A DNA stretch of 64,000 nucleotides from Limnochordales bacterium. GTDB taxonomy: Bacteria > Bacillota > Limnochordia > Limnochordales > DUMU01. This document shows, piece by piece, positions 25,271-34,800 of this stretch. The stretch lies in assembly GCA_014896315.1 (NCBI GenBank), contig JADBKP010000006.1, positions 186,001 through 250,000 of the forward strand, written 5' to 3'. The notes below the pieces were generated by a model. That model did not search any database. It saw only the letters and a list, made by a program, of their open reading frames with translations, and was not told the origin of the DNA. Made by a program: the position numbers and the translations under genes. Position 1 is the stretch's first letter. The number at the start of each line of letters is the position of its first letter.

Positions 25271-27562
25271 TCAGACCTCCCCTTCTGCGCTCGTGAACGG
25301 ATCGCTGTAGTAGCTTCGCTTGACTGCTTCCAGGGTTACACGAAAAACAGGGCCTGACGCCGACTCTCCCGCGGCGTCGGTACAGGCGCCCGGAATCTCA
25401 AACTGCAACTCGGCCGCGGCCGTGGTCTGGCCCAGCCGCACCCACGGAAGTCCGCTGCCGCGCAGAAGGGCCAAAGCCCGCGCCGCGGCCTCGCCCGGGT
25501 TGAGGACCACCACTACCCGGCTCGGCCACTCGCCAAAAGCTCGTGCCCGGGGCGAAAGCCACCCTGCCGGCGGAATGGTAACATCCAATCCCACCCCCCC
25601 TGCCAGCGCCATCTCCGCCAGGGCAACTGCCAGCCCCCCCTCGCTCACGTCGTGGGCAGCGGCCACCGCCCCTGCCTCGTAGAGCTCAAGCAGTAGATCC
25701 TGCAACTGCTTTTCCAGGCGCAGATCCACATCGGCCGGCACTCCCTGCGGTCCTGTTCCGGACAACAAGGCTTGTAGCTCACTTCCTGCCCAGACCTCTG
25801 ACTCATCAGCCGGCCCCTGAACGTCTCCTAAGAGCAGCACCTCAAGGCCGGCGGCCGGCGGGGCGATTCCCCGGCACAGCTCGGCCCTCTCCGCCAGCCC
25901 GAGCATTCCCACAACCGGGGTCGGGTAGATCGCGCCCTTCTCCGATTCGTTGTAAAACGATACATTTCCGCCCGTAACGGGCGTCTGCAACGCCTCCGCC
26001 GCTTCGCTCATACCGGCAATGGCTTCCTGGAACTGCCAGAAGATCTCCGGGTCCTCGGGGTTGCCGAAGTTGAGACAGTTGGTCATTGCGAGGGGCCTCG
26101 CACCGACGCAGGCCACGTTGCGGGCTGCTTCGGCCACCGCCAACCGGCCTCCCCGGCGAGCATCAAGGTAACAAAGCCGGCCATTGCCGTCGGTCGCCAG
26201 AGCGATCGCCTTGCGCATCCCACTTTCCCGCAAAACAAGGACGGCCGCATCTGCCGCGCCGGGCAGAAGGAGCGTCCGCACCTGCACCTGATGATCGAAG
26301 CGCCGGTAAGCCCAGGCTTTGCTTGCGATGGTGGGCCGTCGCAGAAGCTGCAAGAGCAGATCCGCCTCACCGGGAGCTCCCGCCACCGGTAAACTGGCAG
26401 GAGCGCGGGTGCTTCGCAGGTAGGCAGGTTCTCGTGCAGCCGGCTGGTACGTCGGAGCTTCTGTAAGAAGGCGAACGGGTACCTGGCCTACTACTTCGCC
26501 ATGCAGTCGAACGGTGAGGAGTCCGTCTTCCGTTACTCGGCCGATCACCGCCGCATTCAAGCCGAAATGCCGGCAGATCGTGGTGATCGCTTCGACGTTC
26601 TCCGGTCGGGCGATGACCAGCATGCGTTCTTGCGATTCGGAAAGCATCACCTCATAGGGGGTCATGCCCGGCTCCCGCTGTGGAACGGCGGCAATCTCTA
26701 CGTCTACTCCCGTACCGCCCCGCGCGGCCGTCTCCGCCAGCGAGGAGGTCAGCCCGGCTGCCCCCATATCCTGGATTCCGACAGCCAGGCCCTGGCGGAC
26801 GATTTCCAGACAGGCCTCGATCAGGAGCTTTCCCATGAAAGGATCGCCCACCTGGACGGAGGGACGGCGGGATTCGGACTCCGCGTCCAGTTCCCCCGAA
26901 GCAAAAGTCGCCCCGTGAATACCATCCCGGCCCGTATGCTGCCCGACAAGAATACAGACATTTCCCACTCCGCTCGCCGCTGCCCGGGTCAGCCGCTCCT
27001 TGTCGATCAACCCGACGCACATCACATTGCAGAGGGGATTGGCCGCGTAAACAGGATCAAAGGCTATCTCGCCCCCGACCGTAGGCACACCCACGCAGTT
27101 TCCGTAGCCGGCAATCCCTTCGACAACACCTTGCGCGATATGGGCGGAGCGGGCATCGCTCGGAGGCCCGAAGCGGAGTGAGTCGAGCAAGGCGATGGGA
27201 CGAGCACCCATGGCGAGGATGTCGCGGATGATCCCGCCCACACCGGTCGCCGCCCCCTGGTACGGTTCGATAGCGCAGGGATGGTTGTGGCTTTCCATGC
27301 GGAAGGCAACGGCAAACTTCTCGCCGATATCCACCACTCCGGCATTTTCTCCCGGTCCGACCAGCACCTGCGGTCCTTGCGTTGGAAAGCGGCGCAAAGC
27401 CAGTTTTGAGTGCTTGTAGCCGCAGTGCTCCGACCAGAGAACGGCAAACATGCCAAGCTCCAGTTCATTCGGTTCACGCCCGAGCAGCTCCACGATCCGG
27501 GCATACTCGGCATCGGTCAGTCCCTGCCGGCGCCAAGCCGGCTGATCCTCATGCTCCTGCAC
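25271..27562 (-). CDS. purL: FGAM synthase large subunit PurL
   Basis: PurL uses ATP and ammonia from PurQ to convert FGAR to FGAM. This is the small bacterial type (763 residues) that works with separate PurQ and PurS. Conserved blocks include [38 protein letters not shown] and [18 protein letters not shown]. It starts with GTG at 27562, after a GAGAGGGGAG purine stretch, and lies 21 nt after purQ. PurS is supplied as a domain of the purC product in this cluster. Confidence 0.96.
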   Translation of the reverse strand: MQEHEDQPAWRRQGLTDAEYARIVELLGREPNELELGMFAVLWSEHCGYKHSKLALRRFPTQGPQVLVGPGENAGVVDIGEKFAVAFRMESHNHPCAIEPYQGAATGVGGIIRDILAMGARPIALLDSLRFGPPSDARSAHIAQGVVEGIAGYGNCVGVPTVGGEIAFDPVYAANPLCNVMCVGLIDKERLTRAAASGVGNVCILVGQHTGRDGIHGATFASGELDAESESRRPSVQVGDPFMGKLLIEACLEIVRQGLAVGIQDMGAAGLTSSLAETAARGGTGVDVEIAAVPQREPGMTPYEVMLSESQERMLVIARPENVEAITTICRHFGLNAAVIGRVTEDGLLTVRLHGEVVGQVPVRLLTEAPTYQPAAREPAYLRSTRAPASLPVAGAPGEADLLLQLLRRPTIASKAWAYRRFDHQVQVRTLLLPGAADAAVLVLRESGMRKAIALATDGNGRLCYLDARRGGRLAVAEAARNVACVGARPLAMTNCLNFGNPEDPEIFWQFQEAIAGMSEAAEALQTPVTGGNVSFYNESEKGAIYPTPVVGMLGLAERAELCRGIAPPAAGLEVLLLGDVQGPADESEVWAGSELQALLSGTGPQGVPADVDLRLEKQLQDLLLELYEAGAVAAAHDVSEGGLAVALAEMALAGGVGLDVTIPPAGWLSPRARAFGEWPSRVVVVLNPGEAAARALALLRGSGLPWVRLGQTTAAAELQFEIPGACTDAAGESASGPVFRVTLEAVKRSYYSDPFTSAEGEV

Positions 27563-27583
27563 CCTGCCCGCTCCCCTCTCTCC

Positions 27584-28288
27584 TCACAAGACCCGTTCCA
27601 GTACTCCTGCGAGCGACAGCAAGATCACCCGACCATCCTCACCGCCGAGCAGCGGGTGAACCACCCGCTCCGGGTGGGGCATCATCCCGACCACGTTCCC
27701 CTCCCGGTTGCAGATGCCGGCGATGTCATTCACCGAACCGTTGGGATTGGACTCTGGCCTTCTGGTTCCGTCCGCGGAGGTGTAACGAAAGACCACCTGC
27801 CCGTTCCGTTCCAGTTCCGCCAGCACCGCTGGGGGCGCAAAGAAGCGGCCCTGCGCGTGGGCAATCGGCAAGCGCAGGATCATCCCGGGGCTCGCCGAGC
27901 GGGTAAAAGCGGTCGCCGTGTTCTCGACCCGCACGTAAACCTCTTCACACTGGAAACGCCGGCTAAGATTGGGGAGCAGCGCGCCGGGAAGGAGGCCGGC
28001 TTCGCACAGTATTTGGAAGCCGTTGCAGATCCCCAGCACCGGCATCCCTTTTTTTGCCCAGGCGGCTACCGCCTGCATGACCGGAGAGAAGCGAGCTATG
28101 GCACCTGCCCGCAGATAATCACCGTAGGAGAAGCCTCCCGGAAGGATCACACCATCCAGGCCCGAGAGCCTAAGCGACTGATGCCAGATGGGAACAGCTT
28201 CAAAGCCCAGTTGCTCCAGCGCCCAGATGCAGTCCTGGTCACAATTGGATCCAGGGAAGATGACAACTCCCACACGTCCTCTGCTCAT
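27584..28288 (-). CDS. purQ: FGAM synthase glutaminase subunit PurQ
   Basis: PurQ is a class I glutamine amidotransferase that gives ammonia to PurL. VGVVIFPGSNCDQDC opens the chain; the nucleophile Cys is in VLGICNGFQIL; the His-Glu pair is in MMPHPERVVHPLLGG. It has 234 residues, the usual size. It overlaps the end of purC::purS by 4 nt, so the glutaminase and the PurS adaptor are translated in tandem. Confidence 0.96.
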   Translation of the reverse strand: MSRGRVGVVIFPGSNCDQDCIWALEQLGFEAVPIWHQSLRLSGLDGVILPGGFSYGDYLRAGAIARFSPVMQAVAAWAKKGMPVLGICNGFQILCEAGLLPGALLPNLSRRFQCEEVYVRVENTATAFTRSASPGMILRLPIAHAQGRFFAPPAVLAELERNGQVVFRYTSADGTRRPESNPNGSVNDIAGICNREGNVVGMMPHPERVVHPLLGGEDGRVILLSLAGVLERVL

Positions 28289-29328
28289 CCCCCGGAAACC
28301 TCCTCCAGGCCAAAGCTGTACTCTTCCATTACCGGGTTGGCGAGGAGCCGGCGGCAGATCTCGTCGGCGATCCTTTCCGCAGCCGCTCTGTCCAAAGCTG
28401 TGAGGGTGAAATCGATTACCTTCCCCACCCGGACGTCTCCAGCCTGCGAAAATCCCAGAGCCCGCAGAGCCGTCTCCACGGCCTGCCCCTGAGGGTCAAG
28501 CACCCCCTCCTTCAGTCGCACCAGCACGCGCACCTTCCACTGTCGCCCGGCAGTCGCTGTTGTGTCGTATCCTTGCAACGCCCGCCGGAGAATCTCCGCA
28601 TACGCCTCCTCCACACGACCGAGGTCACGGCGAAAGCGGTCCTTGTCCAGCTTCTCACCGGTAGCAGCATCCCACAGCCGACAGGTGTCAGGGGATATCT
28701 CATCGGCAAGCAGGATCTGGCCGGTAGAATCTTTGCCAAACTCCAGCTTGAAATCGACCAGTACGATCCCGCGCTGCTGCCAGAACTCTTGCAGGATACG
28801 GTTCACCTGCAGGGCGAGCTCCTTCAGGCGGGCTACCTCCTGCTCGGTCGCCAGCCCGAGCAGGCGGATGTGTTCTTCAGTAAGAAGCGGGTCGCCCAGG
28901 GCATCATCTTTGTAGAAGAACTCCACAAGAGGTTCAGTCAGGGTTTGTCCCTCGGGCCAGCCGAGCCTGCGGCTGAACGAACCGGCCGCGATATTCCGCA
29001 CTACCACCTCCAGGGGGATGATCCGCACTTTGCGCGCCAGCAGGGTACGCTCATCCACTTGAGCTACGAAGTGCCCGGGGATTCCCCGCTCCTGCAGATA
29101 ACGGTAAAGAACCGCGCAAATTGCTGCGTTTCTCATCCCTTTCCCACTGATGGTGCCCCGCTTTTTCCCGTCGAAGGCGGTTGCCTCATCTTTGAACTCG
29201 ATCAGTACCAGCTCAGGGTCAGAGGTCGCATAGACTACTTTGGCCTTGCCTTCGTACAGCCTCTCGCCCCTTGTAACTTGGGGCCTCAGTTGCCTTTCTT
29301 CTCGCTGCTTGGCCACTTCTTGTTCCAT
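28285..29328 (-). CDS. purC: Fusion of SAICAR synthetase PurC with FGAM synthase subunit PurS
   Basis: The first 255 residues are PurC, which joins aspartate to CAIR: LYEGKAKVVYAT, FKDEATAFDGKKRGTI, RNIAAGSFSRRLG, VDFKLEFGKD and ADEISPDTCRLWD. A short linker leads to a full PurS domain (residues 264-345): WKVRVLVRLKEGVLDPQG, KVIDFTL and the NPVMEEYSF end. PurS bridges PurL and PurQ. There is no stop or frameshift between them, and no separate purS in the cluster. ATG 29328 follows a TGGGGGG site; the frame is open into purB upstream. The fusion is described as a finding. Confidence 0.93.
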   Translation of the reverse strand: MEQEVAKQREERQLRPQVTRGERLYEGKAKVVYATSDPELVLIEFKDEATAFDGKKRGTISGKGMRNAAICAVLYRYLQERGIPGHFVAQVDERTLLARKVRIIPLEVVVRNIAAGSFSRRLGWPEGQTLTEPLVEFFYKDDALGDPLLTEEHIRLLGLATEQEVARLKELALQVNRILQEFWQQRGIVLVDFKLEFGKDSTGQILLADEISPDTCRLWDAATGEKLDKDRFRRDLGRVEEAYAEILRRALQGYDTTATAGRQWKVRVLVRLKEGVLDPQGQAVETALRALGFSQAGDVRVGKVIDFTLTALDRAAAERIADEICRRLLANPVMEEYSFGLEEVSGG

Positions 29329-29371
29329 GCCGCTCGCCCCCCAAGATGACGATCCCGTACCCTCTGCCAGG

Positions 29372-30838
29372 CTAGGCCTCGCTTGCCAGATACTCTTCCC
29401 AATGTGCCGCAATCTGCAACGCCTTCTCCCTGGCCCGGCCCTGATATCTCTCCGGATGATGCAAGAGCTCCCGCTCCTGGGGCCTCAACCTCGCAAGGTA
29501 GACTGCGAGCTCCGGATCGTTCTCGGCCAGGGCAATCAGACTTTTTTCCCTTGCTGCCGGCTGCAAGGTAAGGCGGCGCACCGCCTCGTGGGCATCGGGA
29601 TGCCCGGCGGCAGCAAGAAGGATGTAGAGCGGTTCAGCGGTGAAGAGGCCTGCCGACTCCTGCAGGTTCTCTTGCATCCGCTTGCGGTCCACCACCAGGG
29701 TGCGACTGACTTTTGTCAGGCGCCGGGCGGCGTGAACCAGCACGGCTGCCATCTCGGGCAAGAAACGTCCGGAGGCAGAGTTGGTGAGATCCCGCTGGTG
29801 CTCGGAAATCTGATCCATGTACACGGTCAATATCCTGGGCATGAAGGCCTTCCACAAGCTCTTGACATGTTCGAAGTTCCAAGGGTTCCGCTTGTGCGGC
29901 ATGGTGGAGGAACCAACCTGTTCCGGAGAGAACGCTTCTCCCACCTCTCCTATCTCGCTGCGCTGGAGGTGGCGCATATCGTCGGCAAAATTGGCGAGCA
30001 CGCCAAAAGTGCTGATTAAAGCGTGAGCCCAGTCAAGAACCGGTTCTGGGGGTGCGATCTGCGTCGAGATCGGAGCCGGGGCAATCCCCAGATACTTTAA
30101 GACTGCCTCCTCCAGTCGTTCAGGTTGCGGCAGCCGAAGACTGGCAGCATTGTACGCTCCCACCGCTCCCGCCATCTTGCCCACGAGCCGTCCAGTTGCT
30201 GCTTCCACGGCGCGGATACGATCACCAAGCCGCTGCACGTACCAGGCCATGGCGAACCCAAACGTAATCGGTACGGCGTGCTGGCCATGCGTCCGCCCGA
30301 TCTGGGGCGTATCTGCCTCCCGTTTGGTTATCGCAATCCAGACCTCAAGCAGCTCCTTGAGCGAGGGAAGGATGAGATGGCGCGTCGCGTCTTTATACTG
30401 CAGAGCGCGAGCTGTGTCGAGGATGTCGACGGAGGTTGCCGACCAGTGAACATACTGCCGATACGCTTCCGGCATCCGCCGGCGGATACAGTTAACCAGC
30501 GCTCGTACGTTGTGCTGTGTTCGGCTTTCCTCTTCCGCCACCTCCTCCGGACTGACACAAGCAGCAGCTTTCTCTATCTCCACGGCTGCCTGGGGCGGAG
30601 CAAGACCCAATTGAACAAGTCCGTAAACCAAAGCTACTTCCACGCGCAGCTGGTAGCGTAGATACGCAGCTTCCGATAGGTAGCGGCTCAGTTCAGCAAA
30701 AAGCTCCGGATCTTCTGCCGCGTAGCGGTGATCGAGCGGACTCAAACTGGCAAAAAGGTCCACGGGCCGGGCGGAGCGTCCGGGCGCAACCGCCCTCTCC
30801 CCCCTTTCGGGCTGATGGGTGGTGCCTCTGCGTACCAT
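29372..30838 (-). CDS. purB: Adenylosuccinate lyase PurB
   Basis: PurB releases fumarate from SAICAR and from adenylosuccinate. The fumarase-superfamily signature is GSSTMPHKRNPWNFE. Other blocks are EEESRTQHNVRALVNCI and IGRTHGQHAVPITFGF. At 488 residues it belongs to the longer subgroup. The first ATG at 30838 is only about 5 nt after the predicted transcription start and has no ribosome site. A GTG at 30763 (product starting MDLFASLSPLDHRY) is the other candidate. It is the first gene of the transcript driven by the PurBox promoter. Confidence 0.93.
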   Translation of the reverse strand: MVRRGTTHQPERGERAVAPGRSARPVDLFASLSPLDHRYAAEDPELFAELSRYLSEAAYLRYQLRVEVALVYGLVQLGLAPPQAAVEIEKAAACVSPEEVAEEESRTQHNVRALVNCIRRRMPEAYRQYVHWSATSVDILDTARALQYKDATRHLILPSLKELLEVWIAITKREADTPQIGRTHGQHAVPITFGFAMAWYVQRLGDRIRAVEAATGRLVGKMAGAVGAYNAASLRLPQPERLEEAVLKYLGIAPAPISTQIAPPEPVLDWAHALISTFGVLANFADDMRHLQRSEIGEVGEAFSPEQVGSSTMPHKRNPWNFEHVKSLWKAFMPRILTVYMDQISEHQRDLTNSASGRFLPEMAAVLVHAARRLTKVSRTLVVDRKRMQENLQESAGLFTAEPLYILLAAAGHPDAHEAVRRLTLQPAAREKSLIALAENDPELAVYLARLRPQERELLHHPERYQGRAREKALQIAAHWEEYLASEA

Positions 30839-30849
30839 TGAACGAGCTT

Positions 30850-30927
30850 AGTGTACTCCTGCCACCAGGGGGGTGTCAAGAAAAAACCGAACGATATACG
30901 GTCTACCGCACCAAAATGTTCGGAATG
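30850..30927 (-). promoter_or_regulatory. Promoter of the purB operon with two inverted PurR boxes
   Basis: On the minus strand TTGACA (30874-30879), an 18-nt spacer and TACACT (30850-30855) form a sigma-A promoter. Upstream lie two inverted copies of the B. subtilis/Lactococcus PurBox (AWWWCCGAACWWT): 30883-30895 and 30915-30927, each one mismatch from consensus. Relative to the start near 30843 they fall at about -40 to -52 and -72 to -84, close to the arrangement in the B. subtilis pur operon. PurR would repress here unless PRPP is high. Confidence 0.75.
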
Positions 30928-30934
30928 GTGAACA

Positions 30935-30983
30935 GAAAAAAGGCCCGAACGGTCATCCGCTGCTTGCTGTCACCGCTTGGGCC
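30935..30983 (-). terminator. Intrinsic terminator after purE
   Basis: On the minus strand a stem of about 12 bp with one mismatch (arms 30972-30983 and 30942-30953) is followed directly by six T (30936-30941). It lies about 15 nt after the purE stop and upstream of the purB promoter, so it should separate purE from the rest of the cluster. Confidence 0.75.
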
Positions 30984-30997
30984 CGAAATAAGGTGCC

Positions 30998-31492
30998 TCA
31001 GTCTTGCAGCTCCTCGTCTGCCTGGCGCACCCGTTCGGCCTGTTTCTCCCGCCAGGCAGCAAGTCTTCCGGCAATGACAGGATCTGAGACTGCCAGGATG
31101 GAGGCGGCCAGGAGCGCAGCATTCCGGGCATTTCCAATCCCAACCGTGGCCACGGGCACACCGGTCGGCATCTGTGCCATGGCCATGAGAGCATCGAACC
31201 CATGTAATGGCCCGGTATCAACCGGCACTCCTATTACCGGTAATGTGGTGTAGGCTGCCAGAACTCCCGGGAGGTGGGCTGACAGACCTGCCACCGCGAT
31301 CAGCACCGACAAACCTCGCTCCCGGGCAGTTTCGGCATAGGCTGCCGCCTCCCGCGGCGTGCGGTGAGCGGAGATCACCCGCTGTTCATACGGAATCCCG
31401 AGCTCTTCGAGTATCCGGACCGCCTCGTGGGCGACCGACGCATCTGAACTGCTCCCTATCACAATGCCTACCCGTGCTCCACTACTTCCCAT
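30998..31492 (-). CDS. purE: N5-CAIR mutase PurE
   Basis: PurE (class I) moves the carboxyl of N5-CAIR to give CAIR. VGIVIGSSSDASVAHEAV, ISAHRTPREA and AGLSAHLPGVLAAYTTLPVIGVP are the family blocks. It has 164 residues, the usual size. PurK is not in the window, so either purK is elsewhere or bicarbonate is used directly. The 185 nt upstream of the start face the YlxP gene on the other strand and hold no PurBox that I could find. Confidence 0.95.
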   Translation of the reverse strand: MGSSGARVGIVIGSSSDASVAHEAVRILEELGIPYEQRVISAHRTPREAAAYAETARERGLSVLIAVAGLSAHLPGVLAAYTTLPVIGVPVDTGPLHGFDALMAMAQMPTGVPVATVGIGNARNAALLAASILAVSDPVIAGRLAAWREKQAERVRQADEELQD

Positions 31493-31676
31493 CAGTCCCT
31501 ATCACCTTCACATACGAGCATTCCTTGTTCTGCTCCTGCTTCTCCTTCGTCGGCCGCGCCCGTCGTTCCTCCTGTCTGGCGGCAGGGGACCGGACCTGCC
31601 GTGGCGAAGCGACTGCCACTAACTGGCGCGGGCTCAGGGTGATACACGTCGCCACGCCAATGTGGGAGGGAAGGCC

Positions 31677-31976
31677 ATGTCTCTGCCGCCCGTCGCTCGT
31701 GCTGTCCTCAGCATCCATATTCCCATGGCCAGGAGTTTGAAAGAGAAGCGGGCCGTAATCCAGAGCGTTATCGGACAGGTGCGCTCCCGCTACGCGGTAG
31801 CCATAGCCGAGACAGGCTATCAGGATAATCATAACCTGGCCGAGATCGGTCTGGCGGTGGTGAGCGGGCAGGAGTTCGTCGCCCGCCAGATCATGGATGA
31901 GGTACTGCGGTATGCTGAAGCCCTCGTGGAAAGGCAGGGAGCACGCGTCACCGATCTGCAGGTAGAGATAGTGTAG
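31677..31976 (+). CDS. YlxP-like DUF503 protein
   Basis: This is a 99-residue protein of the DUF503 family (B. subtilis YlxP, encoded near infB/rbfA there). Family marks are LSIHIPMARSLKEKR and YQDNHNLAEIGLAVVSG. It may take part in translation or ribosome maturation, but its function is not established. ATG 31677 follows a GGGAGGGAAGG purine site. It stands alone between divergent purE and a convergent glycosyltransferase gene, which ends 3 nt after it. Confidence 0.85.
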   Translation: MSLPPVARAVLSIHIPMARSLKEKRAVIQSVIGQVRSRYAVAIAETGYQDNHNLAEIGLAVVSGQEFVARQIMDEVLRYAEALVERQGARVTDLQVEIV

Positions 31977-31979
31977 CGC

Positions 31980-33278
31980 TTACACCCTGCCCCGCTTCAT
32001 CAAGAGATTACGGTAGCTGGAGATAAGCCTCTCCGTGGCGGCGCTTATGCTGAGGTCACCGGCCCTTGCGAGAGCGGCGCGTTGCAGCCGTTCATACAAA
32101 GCAGCGTCCTCCAGCACGCGCTGGCAAGCTGCGGCAAATGCTGCGGGCGTTCCGGCGGCAACGACCGCCTCCTGCCCGTCGCGAGCCGTCTCCAGCAGTT
32201 GCGGTGAGTTAACCGTAACCACGGGGAGCCCCGCAGCCAACGCTTCTGCCACCACCAGGCCCTGCGTCTCAGTATAGGAAGCCATCAGGAAAAGATCGGC
32301 ACCAAGCAGGGCGTCGGCCACCCGTTCCGGCGGCTGTCGCCCGCAAAAGATAACCCGGTCGCCAATCCCCAGCTCCCTGGCCTCGGTCTCCAGGGCGGAA
32401 CGCTGCGGACCATCACCTACGAGCACCAGATAGTGCGGGCTCACCGGCCGACCGGAGGCTGCTTGTTCCTTCTCTCCCTCGCGGAGCAAGGCGAAAGAGG
32501 CCAGAAGAAGCCGGGGGTTTTTCTCCAGCGTCAGACGCCCCACGTTGATCAGGACTCGGGCCTCCTGCGGGATGGCAAACTCCCGGCGCAACCACCCGCG
32601 GTCCCGCTGCGGGCTGGTGAAGAGGTCCAGATCGATGCCGCTTGGGATAACCTCGACCGGTGTGTTGACCCGGTATCCGTCGCGTACCTGCGCGGCCACG
32701 ACGTGACTTGGCGCGATGACGAGCGCGGCCTGCCGGCAGTAGCGAGCCACGTGTTGCCATACCCACCAGCGGACCAATCGCCGCCCGACCGGGGCATAGT
32801 GAACGTACTCATGGTAGAGGGTGTGATGGGTAAAGACCAGCGGCACTCCCCTCCGCCGGGCTAGCGACATGGCAAGACCACCGAGGAGAAATGGAGTGTG
32901 GGAATGAATGATGTCCAGCCCCAGCTCCCGTACTCTACGCCCAATCCCCGGCTGATAGGGCAGGGGCAGGCGAAAGCCCGGGTAGTTTGGAGCCGGCAAC
33001 GACGGAAAACGGATAATCTGGATGCCAGAGTCATCCCGTTCCGACCATGTCTTGCCACTTCGGAAGCGGTCGTATCCGGGTGCAAATATGATGACCTGGT
33101 GTCCCCGCCGGATCAGTTCGCGACTGGTTGTCTCAACGACGCGGACAACGCCGCTCAGGTAAGGGAGATAGCTGTCGGTGAAAACCCCAATCCGCAGCGG
33201 CCGCTCACATCTGGCGGCAGGCCCGTCCCGCTCCTCTGTCTTGGGTGGCTCGCTACCAGGCGGATAGCTCATCTTCAT
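31980..33278 (-). CDS. Family GT4 glycosyltransferase
   Basis: This 432-residue protein is a GT-B fold retaining glycosyltransferase. The N domain starts RIGVFTDSYLPYLSGVVR with the usual Gly-rich loop. The C domain has LINVGRLTLEKNPRLLLASF, YLVLVGDGPQR and the E-x7-E nucleotide-sugar motif in ASYTETQGLVVAEALAAG. Members of this subgroup make glycolipids such as glucosyl-diacylglycerol or mannosyl-phosphoinositides; the substrate cannot be read here. ATG 33278 lies about 9 nt after GAGGAG. It begins 4 nt after rarA ends, so the two share a transcript. Confidence 0.85.
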   Translation of the reverse strand: MKMSYPPGSEPPKTEERDGPAARCERPLRIGVFTDSYLPYLSGVVRVVETTSRELIRRGHQVIIFAPGYDRFRSGKTWSERDDSGIQIIRFPSLPAPNYPGFRLPLPYQPGIGRRVRELGLDIIHSHTPFLLGGLAMSLARRRGVPLVFTHHTLYHEYVHYAPVGRRLVRWWVWQHVARYCRQAALVIAPSHVVAAQVRDGYRVNTPVEVIPSGIDLDLFTSPQRDRGWLRREFAIPQEARVLINVGRLTLEKNPRLLLASFALLREGEKEQAASGRPVSPHYLVLVGDGPQRSALETEARELGIGDRVIFCGRQPPERVADALLGADLFLMASYTETQGLVVAEALAAGLPVVTVNSPQLLETARDGQEAVVAAGTPAAFAAACQRVLEDAALYERLQRAALARAGDLSISAATERLISSYRNLLMKRGRV

Positions 33279-33282
33279 CTTT

Positions 33283-34647
33283 TCAGCTCCTCGTCCCGCT
33301 CTCCTCTTTCGCCGCTGCCTCTCTCCAAGCCCGCAGACGGCAACCGATCTCTGCTTCGAGCCCGTTCTCGGACGGGTGATAGTAGCGCCGACCGCGGAGA
33401 ATATCCGGCAGGTACTGCTGGACCACAAAGTGGCCGGGAAAGTCGTGCGGGTACAGGTACCCCTTCCCGTGGCCGAGCCTTTCGGCACCCGGATAATGCG
33501 CATCCCGCAGGTGCGCAGGTATCGGCCCTACAAGCCCTTTTTGAACGTCCTCCCGGGCGCGAGCCAACGCCAGATAACTGGCGTTGCTCTTTGGCGCACA
33601 TGCTACGTAGATGGTGGCCTGGGCCAGGGGGATTGCCCCTTCCGGTAGCCCGAGGCGCTCCACCGCCTGGGCCGCCGCTACCGCCACTAGCAATGCCTGC
33701 GGATCGGCATTGCCCACATCTTCGGCCGCCTGGATCATCAGCCGCCGGGCGATGAAGAGAGGATCCTCCCCCGCCTCCAGCATGCGCACCAGGTAATGCA
33801 ACGCGGCGTCAGGATCACTTCCCCGCAGGCTCTTGATATAGGCGGAGATCGTATCGTAATGGTTGTCCCCCTGCCGGTCGTACTGGAGAACCCGCTGCTG
33901 GATGGAATCTTCAGCAATCTGCAGGGAGATGTGGATCAGCCCGTCCTCCTGCGGCGGGGTTGTCAGGGCGGCCAGCTCCAGCGCGTTCAAAGCACGGCGG
34001 GCATCGCCAGCCGCCACTTCGATCCAGTGGTCGATCGCCTCCGGTTCAACTTTGAGCGGGAGCTTGCCCAGCCCTCGTTCGGGATCGCGGATAGCGCGGC
34101 TTAAGATCTCCCGCATCTCTTCACGATTTAACGGCCGCAGCCGGAAGATCTGAGCCCGGCTGAGCAGGGGAGCGTTTACGGCAAAGAAGGGATTCTCAGT
34201 TGTAGCGCCGATCAGAATGATCGTGCCATCCTCGACGGCCGGCAAGAGGGCATCCTGCTGTGCCCGGTTAAAGCGATGGATCTCGTCGATCAGGACTATG
34301 GTCCGCCTGCCCGACATCTTCCGTCGCTGGCGGGCCGCATCTATCACCGCCCGCAATTCCGCCACGCCGGCGGTGACCGCGTTGAGCGTCACGAACTCAG
34401 CGCCGGTGTGGCCGGCGATTACGTGGGCAAGAGATGTCTTCCCCGTCCCGGGAGGACCGTAGAAGATCAGAGAGTGCAAGCGGTCGGCTTCAATCGCCCG
34501 GCGGAGCAAGCGTCCCGGCCCGACTATCTCCTGCTGGCCGACGAACTCCTCCAGGCTACGCGGCCGCATCCGCACGGCCAGCGGTTGACCGCCAGCCCCC
34601 CCAGGCTCTGTATTCTGTTTCTGCAAGCCATAGTCGAAAAGGTCCAA
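33283..34647 (-). CDS. rarA: Replication-associated recombination ATPase RarA (MgsA)
   Basis: This is an AAA+ ATPase of the RarA/MgsA/WRNIP1 family acting at stalled forks. Walker A is [12 protein letters not shown], Walker B is [19 protein letters not shown], and sensor 1 is [12 protein letters not shown]. The C-terminal tetramerisation region includes [21 protein letters not shown]. It has 454 residues. The likely start is TTG at 34647 after a GGGAG site, giving a MDLFDYGL start that suits a family N terminus before [13 protein letters not shown]. Confidence 0.93.
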   Translation of the reverse strand: MDLFDYGLQKQNTEPGGAGGQPLAVRMRPRSLEEFVGQQEIVGPGRLLRRAIEADRLHSLIFYGPPGTGKTSLAHVIAGHTGAEFVTLNAVTAGVAELRAVIDAARQRRKMSGRRTIVLIDEIHRFNRAQQDALLPAVEDGTIILIGATTENPFFAVNAPLLSRAQIFRLRPLNREEMREILSRAIRDPERGLGKLPLKVEPEAIDHWIEVAAGDARRALNALELAALTTPPQEDGLIHISLQIAEDSIQQRVLQYDRQGDNHYDTISAYIKSLRGSDPDAALHYLVRMLEAGEDPLFIARRLMIQAAEDVGNADPQALLVAVAAAQAVERLGLPEGAIPLAQATIYVACAPKSNASYLALARAREDVQKGLVGPIPAHLRDAHYPGAERLGHGKGYLYPHDFPGHFVVQQYLPDILRGRRYYHPSENGLEAEIGCRLRAWREAAAKEESGTRS

Positions 34648-34800
34648 CTGTTTCTCCCACCCCCTCGCATAATATCATCCCGCGCCGCTTCGGGGGTGCT
34701 CCTGGTGAACATGTACTGCCGGGTGAACTACATCCATAGAATCCCGGTGGACGGGTATTCCGCCACGACAGAATTGCCCGGCCCGGAAGGAGAGTCCTGA

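Noticed and set aside
27410-28492. 360-codon open frame on the plus strand
   Set aside because: It is antisense to purL, purQ and the purC-purS gene, all with strong motifs.
31493-31676. Purine riboswitch or PurBox upstream of purE
   Set aside because: No CCGAAC boxes and no conserved purine-aptamer segments were found in this interval.
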